A stretch of DNA of 64,000 nucleotides from Pogonophryne albipinna. Taxonomy: Eukaryota > Chordata > Actinopteri > Perciformes > Artedidraconidae. Below the pieces are notes generated by a model. That model was not told where the DNA came from. It did not search any database and saw only the letters and a program-made list of their open reading frames with translations. The position numbers and the translations under genes are program-made. The DNA lies in contig JAPTMU010000086.1 of assembly GCA_028583405.1 (NCBI GenBank), forward strand, positions 310,001 to 374,000. Direction: 5' to 3'. The stretch's first letter is position 1, and each line of letters opens with the position of its first letter. Shown here in pieces: positions 38,651 through 48,888 of the stretch.

Positions 38651-39480
38651 ATATCTCTCACAGGCTCCGATGTATGCACGCACTGTCGTCCAGCACACCG
38701 TTTCACCTCACTGTCCCTGACCGGCTTTAGCAGCCACTGCGCCTCACTCATCTCCCCCTCGGTTGTAACCGTGGAGAAGTCTGGGCTGCGGCCGATAGAG
38801 CACACCCTGACGCGCTTGCCTCGCGAAAAAAAGTGTGCTCGAAAAAAACAGTGCTTTGGGCTCCCCTGCGTCCACCTATAGGCAGACAGGGGGAAAAAAA
38901 CAGCCCTGTATGGGTTCACTCAGCGCCATATAGACTGAGAGTTACGTCATCTCCGTTCACTCCAATGGACCACTTTTTTACAGCAATGGCGGATCGTGGA
39001 GCCTCTCAATCGTTCCCCGGAAGTTAGCGCCAAGGCTAGCAGAGCTGTAGAGTTGCAGCATAATAGACCGTTCGTGACGGACTTTTAAAGGTAAGAAGAA
39101 GTTTAAAGATTTATATTGCGGATATTATCAGTACATCTGATTCAAATTAACATGTGTATTAAAGGATGTCAGTGGATTATCCCTAAATTAGTAGATTTAG
39201 GGAACGTTTACAGAAAACAGATTAAGATAGGATACCGAATCAAGTTAGCAACACACGTTGAACAACCTTTTAATTGTAAATTCCGTTCTCTTAATGTCAT
39301 TTCGTCCAACGTTGTTGAATTAGAGAAGAGGGGCTTCTAAACGGGATTGTATGCGGGGGTGGAGGGAGTTAAATATTAGATAAATATAACTTTGGTGCGT
39401 GTAAGAGTGAGTGTTTTTAGCAGAGCCATATTGTGTCCTTGTGATTATGTTGATTATTACCTGTCTGTATAATGTTGCAG

Positions 39481-39795
39481 CTCAGCTGATTTTGGATTGA
39501 TGGCAAAGGGAGAGGGACTTAAGTGAGAGTGAAAACACAAGGTAAGTTTAATACTACTGTTTTATATAAGTAAACACCTTATCTCCCCAAGGCAATTTCC
39601 CATCCAATAGGTGTGCTATATAGGTGTGTATAACCCTTTCTCCTGTCTGTTACTCCCTCTTTCAGCACAAGAACCAGAGGGGGATTCAATGGAGCCTGAA
39701 TACCTGCACTGAGACCCTCACCCTGCACCCTGAGTCTCAACTCTGTTTTTCAAGCCTTTCCCTGTTTTTTTGTATTAAACAAAACATTAAGCTTT
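39481..39795 (+). other. Exon-like blocks with splice and poly(A) signals inside the THAP element
   Basis: Block 39481-39541 sits between an acceptor (TAATGTTGCAG) and a donor (AAG|GTAAGT). A block from 39666 follows CTCCCTCTTTCAG and contains ATTAAA at 39774. A GTAAGAAG donor also follows 39090. No long reading frame links them, so a non-coding spliced transcript or captured gene piece is the most that can be said. Confidence 0.35.
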
Positions 39796-40004
39796 CCCAA
39801 TGGTGTGGTTTTCGTTTTGTGAAAAAGTGCAAATGCAATGTTTGTATATAATTACATCACATATTTTTTTGCTGTTGGTCCTGAAATTGCTCCTGCTGAC
39901 TTGAGCCAGCCATTTTTTGCTCCGCTCTGTGTCAGTGGGGAACCGTACATTCGTACTCCTTTCTCTGAGCGATTGGAGCATCCCCAGGCAGCACAGCAAA
40001 CCAT
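39787..40004 (-). pseudogene. Frameshifted THAP zinc-finger remnant
   Basis: From the ATG at 40004 one frame reads MVCCAAWGCSNRSEKGVRMY, the start of a THAP C2CH finger (Cys-x2-4-Cys, NR, KGV). The rest of the THAP signature is in a second frame of the same strand: FPTDTERSKKWLAQV, NF and KICD, with the conserved Trp. The finger is therefore broken by a frameshift near 39945. THAP domains occur at the N-terminus of P-element transposases and host THAP proteins. Here it lies inside a TSD-flanked element, so it is a transposase relic. Confidence 0.7.
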
Positions 40005-41304
40005 GGTGGCGACTAGGTGGCAGCACAGCAAACCAGGACAACACGGAGGAAAAGGCACAGACAAACTGCATGATATGCTATTCAATGTTTATTGAATTCC
40101 ATGTATTTGCAATGGATGTTCCTAAAACAACACATTTAACATCATCATCATCATGCTGCTGCTGCTAGTCCTTTGATAGTCACCTGTCGGTCTCCTGTCC
40201 TTTCTGAAAGCCATAAAGATGACATTAGTCATTTAGATAACTTGTGTCCTCAATTAACATGGGATTACTGAAACTACCATGAATTTAAGAAAATGGTAGA
40301 AATTAACCTAATCTGAATTTTAAAGCATTACTTTAGATCCCCTCCCTCTAAATATATCAATAAACATTAGAAAGTGATGCTCCTGACTACCATACAAGTT
40401 TAAGAGATAATATTGGTTTTAAAGATTCAAAGCTATAAATAAACAGCAAACAGGCTCTTTAACCAAGGCACTGTTAGCCTAACATGTAAACTAGTTGTTC
40501 ACACTAATCCTAATATTATCACTTAATATTAGCAAATTCTATTTTATTTTTTTTAAAACATATTGATGTAAATACATACACATATCGATTTGTTGTATAA
40601 ATATTGCAAATCAAAACCTTTATTCACTAATAATTACCAAAAATCGTAGTTCTATCTCCTGTTATCAATGCATTCACATTGCCCGCCATGAACTTCCGGG
40701 GAACGATCCTCGTCTACATGAACCACGTGACGGTAACCGTTTTTGGACTTCCGTTGTCGTAACTCTTCTATCTATATGGCGCTGGGTTCACTATGCACTC
40801 TCCCTCCTGAGTCCCTAAAGAGCACGGGGAGAATGCAAGTGCCCCCTATGTCCCCACACTCAAACACTGACCCTGTGCAGAGTGTGTAGGGACTATAGTA
40901 TGGAGGGCTCTCCCCACTTCCACGACAGTGCTTTCAGGGAGGAGAGCTCCAGAGGCTCAAATGGTTCTGTGACCAAAGCCTCGAGCACCAGCGGCAGGTC
41001 CCACTGTGGGGTGGAGGCGCGCACTACTGGGTGCAGCCTCCTGACCCCCTGTAAAAACCGCAACATCAGTGGATGAGAAAAGGCTGACCTGCCGTTGAAT
41101 CCCTCATGGCAGGACGAGATGGCTGCTGCATACATTTTTATAGTAGAACACACACGGTGTGTGCAGGAAGCAGGACCCAAATGCAGATTAAAGTGACAAA
41201 AAATAGCTCCTTTATTTCAAGTCGAACTATTCACAAAGACAGAACAGAACACTCACCGAAGACCAAGTCATGACAGAAAAACCAGAACTTAAATACACAC
41301 AAGA

Positions 41305-42372
41305 CTAATCAAACAAACAAGACACAGGTGAGGAGGGAGGAGAAAACACAGGGACACCAGGTGAACACGATCGGCAGAGATCAAGGATGGGGTCTCGGGC
41401 GGACGACCCGGGGGCAAGGCAGAGTTCAAAAAGGGGGACTCGGGCGGACAGCCCGGGGGCAAGGCAGAATTCAAGGAAGGGGTCTCGGGCGGACGGCCCG
41501 GGGGCAAGGCAGAGTTCAAAAAGGGGGACTCGGGCGGACGGCCCGGGGGCAAGGCAGAGTTCAAAAAGGGGGACTCGGGCGGACGGCCCGGGGGCAAGGC
41601 AGAGTTCAAGGAAGGGGTCTCGGGCGGACGGCCCGGGGGCAAGGCAGAGTTCAAAAAGGGGGAGTCGGGCGGACGGCCTGAGGGCAAGGCAGAGTTCAGG
41701 GTGGGGCGAAGGCCAAACAGCTCCGGAGGCCGGAACCATGGCTGCTGGGGCCAGCACTGGGGCCGGAACCATGGCTGCTGGGGCCAGAACTGGGGACGGG
41801 ACCATGGCTGCTGGGGCCAGAACTGGGTCGGGAACCATGGCTGCTGGGGCCAGAACTGGGGCTGGAACCATGGCTGCTGGGGCCAGAACTGGGTCTGGAA
41901 CCATGGCTGCTGGGGCCTGTACTGGAGCCCAAAGCATGGCCTCCGCGGCTAGGGCTGCTAGCCTGGACCTGCGACTCCTTCTCTTATGAGCCTTTTGGAG
42001 GCTCCGTGGACCTCCAAAAGCCAGACGAGTTGCAGAGAATGGCTCCTGGACAGGAGCAGGAACTGGGGAAGAAGCAGAGGCCGACTCCAGACGGAACACA
42101 CCAAGGCGTACGGCGCCAGGTTGGGAGTTGGGAGGCAGGGTGCTAGCATGCCTGGGGCTAGCAGGCCGGGAATCACACACCGAGAGGAAGTCCAAAATCC
42201 AGCCAGGTAAGAACTTCACTAAACCTGGCTTCTCCATAGCCATCTGGTGTGCCTCAGCCAGAGCAGCCTCTCGCTGCTGAACCCTGACCGCTCCTATCCA
42301 TCGATGAGAGCAGACAGACAAAGAAAAGGTAAACTCCAATAGTTCCTGCTCAAACGGATCTGCTGGGCCCAT
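41305..42372 (-). CDS. Repetitive Pro/Ala-rich ORF of the LTR-like element (355 aa)
   Basis: This single-exon frame starts MGPADPFEQELLEFTFSLSV. An N-terminal region with RVQQREAALAEAHQMAMEKP and VKFLPGWILDFL is followed by a Ser/Pro-rich part. Next come about seven 11-residue repeats (PAAMVPDPVLA type), then about seven 15-residue repeats (ELCLAPGPSAR type). It ends inside the 3' repeat. I recognise no enzymatic domain. The N-terminal stretch may be a gag-like remnant. The position between direct repeats and the internal tandem repeats argue against a host gene. Whether it is translated is unknown. Confidence 0.5.
   Translation of the reverse strand: MGPADPFEQELLEFTFSLSVCSHRWIGAVRVQQREAALAEAHQMAMEKPGLVKFLPGWILDFLSVCDSRPASPRHASTLPPNSQPGAVRLGVFRLESASASSPVPAPVQEPFSATRLAFGGPRSLQKAHKRRSRRSRLAALAAEAMLWAPVQAPAAMVPDPVLAPAAMVPAPVLAPAAMVPDPVLAPAAMVPSPVLAPAAMVPAPVLAPAAMVPASGAVWPSPHPELCLALRPSARLPLFELCLAPGPSARDPFLELCLAPGPSARVPLFELCLAPGPSARVPLFELCLAPGPSARDPFLEFCLAPGLSARVPLFELCLAPGSSARDPILDLCRSCSPGVPVFSPPSSPVSCLFD
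41395..41697. repeat. 45-bp minisatellite, about 7 units
   Basis: The unit contains CTCGGGCGGACGGCCCGGGG and GCAAGGCAGAGTTCAA. Units alternate between AAAAAGGGGGA and GGAAGGGGTC spacers. It codes for the 15-residue repeat on the minus strand. Confidence 0.9.
41735..41935. repeat. 33-bp minisatellite, about 6-7 units
   Basis: ACCATGGCTGCTGGGGCCAG recurs every 33 bp with small changes. It codes for the PAAMVP-type repeats on the minus strand. Confidence 0.9.
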
Positions 42373-42708
42373 ATCTCAGGTCGGTTCATAATGTTACAGT
42401 GTGTGCAGGAAGCAGGACACAAATGCAGATTAAAGTGACAAAAAATAGCTCCTTTATTTCAAGGCTAACTATTACACACAAAGACAGAACAGAACACTCA
42501 CCGAAGACCAAGTCATGACACAAGACGAACCGACAAAGACAGACAGAAAAACCAGAACTTAAATACACACAAGACTAATCAAACAAACAAGACACAGGTG
42601 AGGAGGGAGGAGAAAACACAGGGACACCAGGTGAACACAATCGGGTAAATTAGACACACCAGGGAAACTAACGACAGGGAACCACAGACAGATCTAAACA
42701 AAACAAAA

Positions 42709-43004
42709 CTGAGGTTACCTACTGTAACCCAGCTTCTATGAGTAAATGGCGCAGCCCTCTAAGGCTATCGCTATTGGGTTATCCCTCTGCGCCTCCGCGC
42801 AGCACTGAAAACTTGTAATCCACGCCCACCTGCTAGGTGGGCCCCACCCTCGGGCCTCCTTCCGGTATAAGTAGGAAGGGGGCCCGGCAATCTGCTCCCA
42901 TACAATATAACTTTTCTTTAGCTATTCGTAGAGCCAGTGGGGCCCAGCGCTTAGAGGGCTGCGCCATTTACTCATAGAAGCTGGGTTACAGTAGGTAACC
43001 TCAG
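42709..43004 (+). repeat. DIRS terminal unit (right end), palindromic borders and TATA
   Basis: The unit begins CTGAGGTTACCTACTGTAAC and ends with its inverse, GTTACAGTAGGTAACCTCAG. It contains CCGGTATAAGTAGG (about 42870) as a TATA-like site pointing rightward. It is an inverted copy of 48889-49185. Confidence 0.75.
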
Positions 43005-43154
43005 TTGTATTTCGTATATGGCTTCGCCCTCTAAGGCTCTCGCTATTGGGTTAAGGGCGAAGCATGATGTAGTCTGCGCCCCACTGGGTCCGCCCGGCAC
43101 TAGAAGCACAGACACACCTGCTCAATAACACCCCCCTGCCTGTTGTGCCATGCG
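43005..43154. repeat. DIRS inner inverted repeat (copy 1)
   Basis: This 150-bp segment (TATTTCGTATATGGCTTCGC through TGTTGTGCCATGCG) is nearly the exact reverse complement of 48740-48888. Confidence 0.85.
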
Positions 43155-43487
43155 TAATGGCGCATCACCGTCCCTGGAACATAGCAAAACATGCCTATCT
43201 TCCCGACGGGGTGAAGGCTGGGAACAATACATACCGGCCGCTGTGAGAAAGTAGAGACGAAGGTCCCACCTTGCCCAGCGATCATAGAGGGGGAACAGCA
43301 GCTCTCTGCGTGTCAGACAAGTAGGAGAGCGCACAGCTGGATCCCTGACGTCACTCACTCTGACCAGACGCTCCGTACAAAGTGTGTCAGAGGAAATAGA
43401 AACATCCCTCCTATAAGAGGGAAAAAGGGCCGCTCTCTGCGTGCCGAGAGGCAGGAGAGAGGCGCACAGCTGGTTCCCTGACGTCAC

Positions 43488-43922
43488 TCATTCCGACAGG
43501 ACACCCAGTACAGGGTGTGTCAGAGAGGAAAGGGAGACATCCCTCAAATAAAAATGAATATATGAACAGGGGGAAGACCAAGATGCAGCAGTGCAAATAT
43601 CTTCCACTGACATTCCTCCGTGCAAAGCCGTGGAGGAGGAAATTCCTCTGGTGGAGTGCGCATTGATGTTCTCCGGGGGCGCCACCCCAGAGGAGACATA
43701 TGCCTGCGACACAGCCTCACACAGCCAGTGTGACAGCCGTTGTGCAGACAGAGGTTGCCCGATCGAGCGCTCTCTATAGTGCACAAACAGGCGCTGAGAA
43801 CGGCGCCAGGCCGCCGTGCGCGCCACATAGCAAGACAGCGCGCGCACAGGACAGAGGAGATGAGACGTGGCTTCTTCCTCCGACCTGTAAGGAGGGGGGA
43901 ATAAGCCAGCCAGGGTGATCAC
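43488..43922 (-). pseudogene. DIRS tyrosine recombinase, catalytic C-terminal part
   Basis: A 144-residue frame includes CPVRALSCYVART, LSHWLCEAV, NINAHSTRGISSSTALHGG and SVEDICTAASWSSPCSYIHF followed by Y. This is the H-x-x-R ... (H/W) ... Y arrangement of DIRS recombinases: HSTR supplies the second catalytic Arg, and the nucleophile Tyr follows HF. The family cuts and rejoins DNA to integrate circular cDNA. The N-terminal half, including the first catalytic Arg region, lies in other frames upstream toward 44300. Confidence 0.78.
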
Positions 43923-44122
43923 TCTTGACCTAAAAGAGTTGTGATGACCTTAGGCATGAAGCCGGGTTAGGGCGTAAAACAGCTGAACTGCCATCTCCTT
44001 GGATCCGGAGAGCTGACGGAGCCACAGAGAGAGCAGACAAATCACTCACCCTTTTCTCTGATAGAGCCAAAAGTAGTACTACTTTGGCTGAACACAGTTT
44101 AAGGGGAACCTGGTCTAAAGGT

Positions 44123-44443
44123 TCAAATGGGGCTTTGCTTTAGTGCGCGTAACACCAAAGCCAAATCCCACTGAGGCGCCAGTGTGCGTGACACAGGTCT
44201 GAGTCTCAATACTCCTCGCATACAACGGCTGCTGCGTTCTGCGAGCCCCTCGGTTAAATTCGCCGGGAATATACATTGCTCTGATGGAGAGCAACGTGTG
44301 TGTGCGCGCGCCCAGAACAGCAGCCGCCTGGCTGCGTTCAGAAGCTGCGCAGATCGTACTCCTCCCTGGCGATTGAGGTAGGCTGCTTCCATAGCCGTGG
44401 CCTGTTGTCTGTGCAAATCAACACATGTTTGATTGTACAGCAA
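44123..44443 (-). pseudogene. DIRS RNase H end and recombinase start
   Basis: The frame reads AYLNRQGGVRSAQLLNAARR (also found in the second copy as AYINRQGGVRSAALLATAER), part of the DIRS RNase H region. It then switches to RGVLRLRPVSRTLAPQWDLA, the beginning of the recombinase region. Sequence that separates these two in the other copy is missing, so this is an internal deletion. Confidence 0.65.
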
Positions 44444-44499
44444 CGGGGCGACTCCCCCGTTCTTTTCCGAGATTTAGAAAAATAGCGGGAGTAAAAACC

Positions 44500-45900
44500 G
44501 CGCAAGACACTGTTCCTGGGATAACAGGAGTGTTTCTTGTATCCCATGGAACTGCTGGCTTCTCTGTGATGTGCCGTAATGGTCGTCATGGTGACGAGCC
44601 ACGCCATCGCCGCCGCTGCCCGTGAGGCAAAAGGGCTGCGAGGGAGTTTCCACACGCTGCATTTCACTCTGTCTCTCATCATGAGGCGCGAACACGCCCA
44701 GAGGATGAGAGGTGTGTGTATGCTGTCCACACGAGGCGTTATAACGGTGCTCGTGGATTTATTATGACCGTGTGTAGGAGGCATATCTGGGACAGAGGAA
44801 TGCCGCGAGCTCTGCAGTTTATAAACCAATAGGTTAAAACAGCAGGCTTCTGCAGCGAATGAACCACCTCTGGAGTGTCCCCCTGTTGGAAGAGACCCAG
44901 AGGAATCCCCACGTGACCAGCTGACGCCAACGCCGAGCAGCTGCGTCACGGAGAGGGCTGTGTGGGTTGTGACATGCCGGAGGAGAGCTGTCAGTTTCTC
45001 CACTCGCTGCCGCGAGAGCCGCGCTCTGCTGGCTGAGTTTAATTCCACTCCAGATAAACGTTTGTCTGAGAGGGAAGAGGACAGCTCTTCTTCCAATTTA
45101 TTATGAAACCCAGGCTTTGACAGATGCGATACGAGATGTACCGTCTGTAAAGCGACTTCCTCCCTGGAGCGAGCCAGCAAATATCAGGTCGTCCAGAGGA
45201 AACCACACTCTCATCCCTCCTCTGTGTAGCGGCTCCAGCCTTCTCTACACAAAAATGGGAGGAGCCAGGAAATATCCGAACGGCAGACGATTGTCTGTTA
45301 TGATATTCCCTGAAATGAGAAACGCAGGAATTTCCTGTGTTTCGGGATGATGGGTACGTGGAAGTAGCATCCTTCAGGTGGAAGTGAACCAGTCGTCCTG
45401 GTGAACACATTCCAGCACCTGTTTGATCGTCAGTATGTGGAATACTGACAGATCGAGGATGTCTCATTGCCCCAGTCTTTTTCGGGATTAGAAAAATAAC
45501 GGGAGTGAAAACCCCTGATTTTCCTCCCTTTGAGGAACCCTGGAAATATCCTCTTTCAACAGGAGTTCCAGCGGCTCGAATTGGAGCGCAAGACATAGCT
45601 TCTGGGAGGACAGGAGTGTTTCCTGTATCCCATTGAACTGTGGGGGGGGGGAGGACGTATCCTCTGCTGATCAGCCTGCTCATCCATCTGTCCATCAGAC
45701 CCACGCGCTGCCACTTTGATAAAAACTCTGAGAGCGGGCGCACGTGCTCGAGATGTGTTTTTGGTCGTCATGGTGACGAGCCACGCCAGAGCCCCTGCTG
45801 CCGCTGCCCGTGAGGCAACCCAAGGTGAGCTTGGACCGAAAGGGCTGCGCGGGGGCCTCCACACGCTGCGTCTCACTCCGACTCTCATCATGAGGCGCGT
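44500..45900 (-). pseudogene. DIRS reverse transcriptase, frameshifted
   Basis: Open frames at 45039-45743 and 45556-45891 hold pieces such as RPLSEFLSKWQRVG, VFTPVIFLIPKKTG and VHFHLKDATSTYP. These resemble the fingers/palm of DIRS RT but shift frame several times. A sequence coding for ARVPASLSPSGRPH-like pieces recurs twice (44560-44770 and 45745-45965), which indicates an internal duplication of about 200 bp. Confidence 0.5.
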
Positions 45901-46049
45901 ACACGCTCAGGGGATGGATGGAGGTGTGTGCAGTGCTACCCACATGAAGCGTTATAACGGCGTTCATGGGTTTATTAAGGCCGTGTGTACGAGGCGTATC
46001 TCGGACAGAGGAATGCCGCGAGCTCTGCAGGTTATTAACCGATAGGTTA

Positions 46050-46860
46050 AAACCAGCAGGCTTCTGCAGGGAGCCCTGCCGTCTACTTAATCAACAGATT
46101 AGTGGCAGCCGGCTTAATTACCGGCTCTGCGTCCTCAGAGGCTCTCGCGGAGCAGACCAGGAGCGGGGGAGCCTCCCTCCCCTTTGACTCGCCGCCGGGA
46201 GACCCTGTCTCTGGGTTGGCAGGGGAGCGGAGACGTGGGACGGAGCCCCTGCAGCCGCCGAAGGGCGTTGATGCCGCTGTGGCAGCTCAGCCGGCTGGAG
46301 CCAGCTGTACATGCTGGCGAATGTCGTCCGCCTGTTCCGCGGCCGTCTTCATGGACTCCACCATGGCGTGGAACTGGGGTCCGAGCAGCCCGTCCGGGCT
46401 GATTGGAGCGTCCAGTAGCACTTTTCTGCCCGTCTCCGTAACAGACACCTACTTCAGCCCGAGGTGGCGCTGGATCTGTGTCTGATGGAGAGGGGGAAAG
46501 CATGTTCGGCCGCCAAGCTGGCACCCTGCTCCGACTCTGTCTCCCTCGTCCGGGGGAGAGGAGGGAGGGGAGAACCGAACGGTGAACCGTGGAGGGAGGC
46601 GCGGCAGGAGTTGCTTTTCTTCGGACTCCTGCCCGGCACTCGGCCCCAGGGACACGAGGCCCCGTCCACGGGCTCGTAAGCCAATCGTCCTCCTCGGCCA
46701 CAGCAGCAAGAGCGTCCGCTCTCCGCTCCCTGTCGCCCGATGGGAGACGGGCGCAGTGTGTGCATGCTACCTGCTGGTTTAGAGCCGCGTATGCGTGCTC
46801 TGACCCCAGGCAGGATTCGCATACTGCTTTTATCTCTGCTGGTCATAACTCCTTATGAAC
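46050..46860 (-). pseudogene. Putative DIRS gag-like segment
   Basis: GC-rich sequence holds overlapping open frames on the minus strand (46135-46701, 188 aa; 46454-46846, 130 aa). They are rich in Pro, Arg, Ser and Gly with few hydrophobic blocks. The position between an internal promoter-bearing terminal piece and the RT fits the gag place in DIRS order. No domain was recognised. Confidence 0.4.
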
Positions 46861-46939
46861 CCAGAGCCACATGAGGGACAATCACGGACGCAGTTGTCAT
46901 GATGATTCTCAATTGCTGTGCTTCAGTAACTGTGCTGGT

Positions 46940-47118
46940 TTGCTGAAGAAAAGAGGGAGCAGATTGCCGGGCCCCCTTCCTACTTATACCGGAAGGAGGC
47001 CCGAGGGTGGGGCCCACCTAGTGGGTGGGCGTGGACTACAAGTTTTCAGTGCTGCGCGGGGGCGCAGAGGGATAACCCAATAGCGATAGCCTTAGAGGGC
47101 GAAGCCATATACGAAATA
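46940..47118 (-). repeat. Internal DIRS terminal-repeat copy with TATA-like site
   Basis: Read on the minus strand, it starts TATTTCGTATATGGCTTCGC, passes GGGTTATCCCTCTGCGCC, and has CCGGTATAAGTAGG as in the outer unit. It would be the 5' end of the downstream coding unit. Confidence 0.65.
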
Positions 47119-48750
47119 GAACACAACGCAGACAGAAACCCAAAGACAGATAAAGACAAGACAAAACACAACACAGACAGATCTTAACAGAGCTAGTCCT
47201 CTGTCCACCAATAACTGGAAGAAGGACAAAATAGAGCCTAACTCACAAGATAGGGGCTCTATTTTCCGCTCCTCACACCATCGCTGGAATCCCAGCCACT
47301 TTGGCCTGTAACAGGCTGTGGTGGATCCCGCTCTAGCTGCCTGGATAGACTGAATAACGCTATCAGACAATCCACCCTGTCTCAGCCTGTCCCTCTCAGG
47401 AGCCAAGCCTGGAGAGGTTGGCCGAGAGTGGGTAACGCCCCGATTGCACCTGCCTCTTGAGACATTGCCCCCCAGAACTGGGGAATCGCCCAGGGCTGGC
47501 CCACCTTCATCTGCGTCATTTCTGAGTACCACGGAGCCCCGACGCGATCCCGTGCTACTAGGATGACTGCCAAACGTTCTCGCCTCACTCTCCCCAGGAG
47601 AGGGAGAATGAGACGCAACGGTGGAAAGGCGTAGAGCAGCTTCCTTGGCCATGGCTCGTGTGCAAACGCGTCCACCCCCAAAGGCGGGTCGTCGCTGCAG
47701 GGCCATGGAAAACCACAGGGCACAGTGGCCGTTGCGCCGGCTGGCGAACAGATCCACTTCCGCTCTCCCGAACTGGGCCCAGATCTGCTTCACCACCTCT
47801 GGGTGAAGCCCCTCGACATGAGGTCGGCTCCCCTGTCATCCAGTCCCGGGATATGGAGGGCTCTCAGAGATAACACCACCTCTGATGCCCACAACCACAG
47901 CCTCTCCGCTGTGGCCAACAAGGCGGCGGAGCGGACTCCGCCCTGCCTGTTGATATAAGCCACTGTGGTGCTGTTGTCGCTCCTGACCAATACATGTCTC
48001 CCTTGAATTAGGGGCATGAAATGCTGGAGGACTAACACTACCGCCCGTAGCTCTAGGAGGTTGCTGTGTCGTGTTTCCGTTAGAGACCAGCGCCCACCTA
48101 TAGCCCTCTTCAGGCAGGTCCCTCCCCATCCTGTTCCTGTGAACACTGCGATGTAGGAGGTTACCCGTCCCAGTGGAGACCCCCTCCGGAGGCGCCCGGG
48201 AGACCCCAGAACCGGAGGTTGCCCTCCACTGAGGGGGCGGATGGTCACCAGCCGCTGTTTGTGCCTCTTGGGATCCAAACGCAGGCTGGAGAACCACCTC
48301 TGCAGACGGTGCATATGCAGTAACCTCTGCGGGACCACAATGTGAGCAGCCGCCATGAGACTCAAAGTCTGCATGACAGTTAAAGCTGTCACTGTCGCCC
48401 CCTGTCGTAGCCTGTGAACCGCCCGGAGAAGGGACGCACTTCTGCTCCCTGACAGGGTGGCGCGTAGCGCGCCTGCATCGAACACCACTCCCAACTACAA
48501 CGCCTGTTGGTGAGGTATGGGGGTGCTCTTTTTTCAATTGATCGCAAAGCCTAATTTGGTTAGGTGTGTGATCAATTGTGCTGTTCAAAGCATTGCCTGG
48601 ACCCGGCCATGACTATGAGGTCGTCTGGGTAAAAGAAAAACTCTCATGCCGTGGGCGCGCAGCGGTTGAAGCGCAGTGGCCACACATTTACTGAACATGT
48701 GTGGGGATAGGGAGTAGCCGAACGGCACTCTGTTGTACTCGCATGGCACA
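47092..48750 (-). pseudogene. Second DIRS coding unit: RT end, RNase H, recombinase N-terminus
   Basis: From the left inverted repeat, one frame gives NRVPFGYSLSPHMFSKC (RT). A 234-residue frame (48494-47790) holds the RNase H-like LLELRAVVLVLQHFM and VLVRSDNSTTVAYINRQGG. A further 234-residue frame (47796-47092) has AEVDLFASRRNGHCALWFS and continues into the recombinase start STTACYRPKWLGFQRWCEER. It is cut off at 47115 by the internal terminal repeat. The N-terminal RT and the recombinase catalytic part are absent. Confidence 0.72.
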
Positions 48751-48888
48751 ACAGGCAGGGGGTGTTATTGAGCAGGTGTGTCTGTGCTTCTAGTGCCGGG
48801 CGGACCCAGTGGGGCGCAGACTACATCATGCTTCGCCCTTAACCCAATAGCGATAGCCTTAGAGGGCGAAGCCATATACGAAATAGAA
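48740..48888. repeat. DIRS inner inverted repeat (copy 2)
   Basis: This is the reverse complement of 43005-43154 with only a few differences. It ends GCCATATACGAAATAG just before the outer unit. Confidence 0.85.

Larger units (their letters stand above)
38913..40792. mobile_element. DNA transposon with 8-bp TSD carrying a THAP-finger remnant (P-element-like?)
   Basis: The element at 38921-40784 is flanked by GGTTCACT at 38913-38920 and 40785-40792. Its ends read inward CAGCGCCATATAGA, followed on each side by GAGTTACG and, deeper, by CTTCCGGGGAACG inverted to CGTTCCCCGGAAG. The 8-bp duplication fits hAT and also P elements. The internal THAP finger favours a P/THAP9-like origin. Confidence 0.75.
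38651..41140 (-). mobile_element. DIRS-like retroelement fragment interrupted by a DNA transposon
   Basis: The two parts, 38651-38912 and 40793-41140, become continuous when the element at 38921-40784 and one GGTTCACT copy are removed. The right part encodes, on the minus strand (41180-40893), the start of the tyrosine-recombinase region, with LRFLQGVRRLHPVVRASTPQ and WDLPLVLEALVTEPFEPLEL. A homologous segment occurs in the DIRS copy at about 44123-44220. Most of RT, RNase H and the catalytic recombinase part are missing. Confidence 0.6.
41157..42710 (-). mobile_element. Non-autonomous LTR-like retroelement
   Basis: Direct repeats of over 200 bp (41157-about 41372 and 42399-about 42710) share GTGTGTGCAGGAAGCAGGAC, AAATAGCTCCTTTATTTCAA and ACACAGGGACACCAGGTGAA. 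On the minus strand each contains AATAAA, as an LTR would. Between them is one ORF starting 27 nt inside the 5' repeat border. No gag-pol motifs are visible, so mobilisation would have to be in trans. The right repeat abuts the DIRS composite. Confidence 0.65.

Noticed and set aside
41387..41989. 200-aa plus-strand frame over the minisatellites
   Set aside because: It is the antisense reading of the tandem repeats. The minus-strand frame has the non-repetitive N-terminus and the right position after the LTR.
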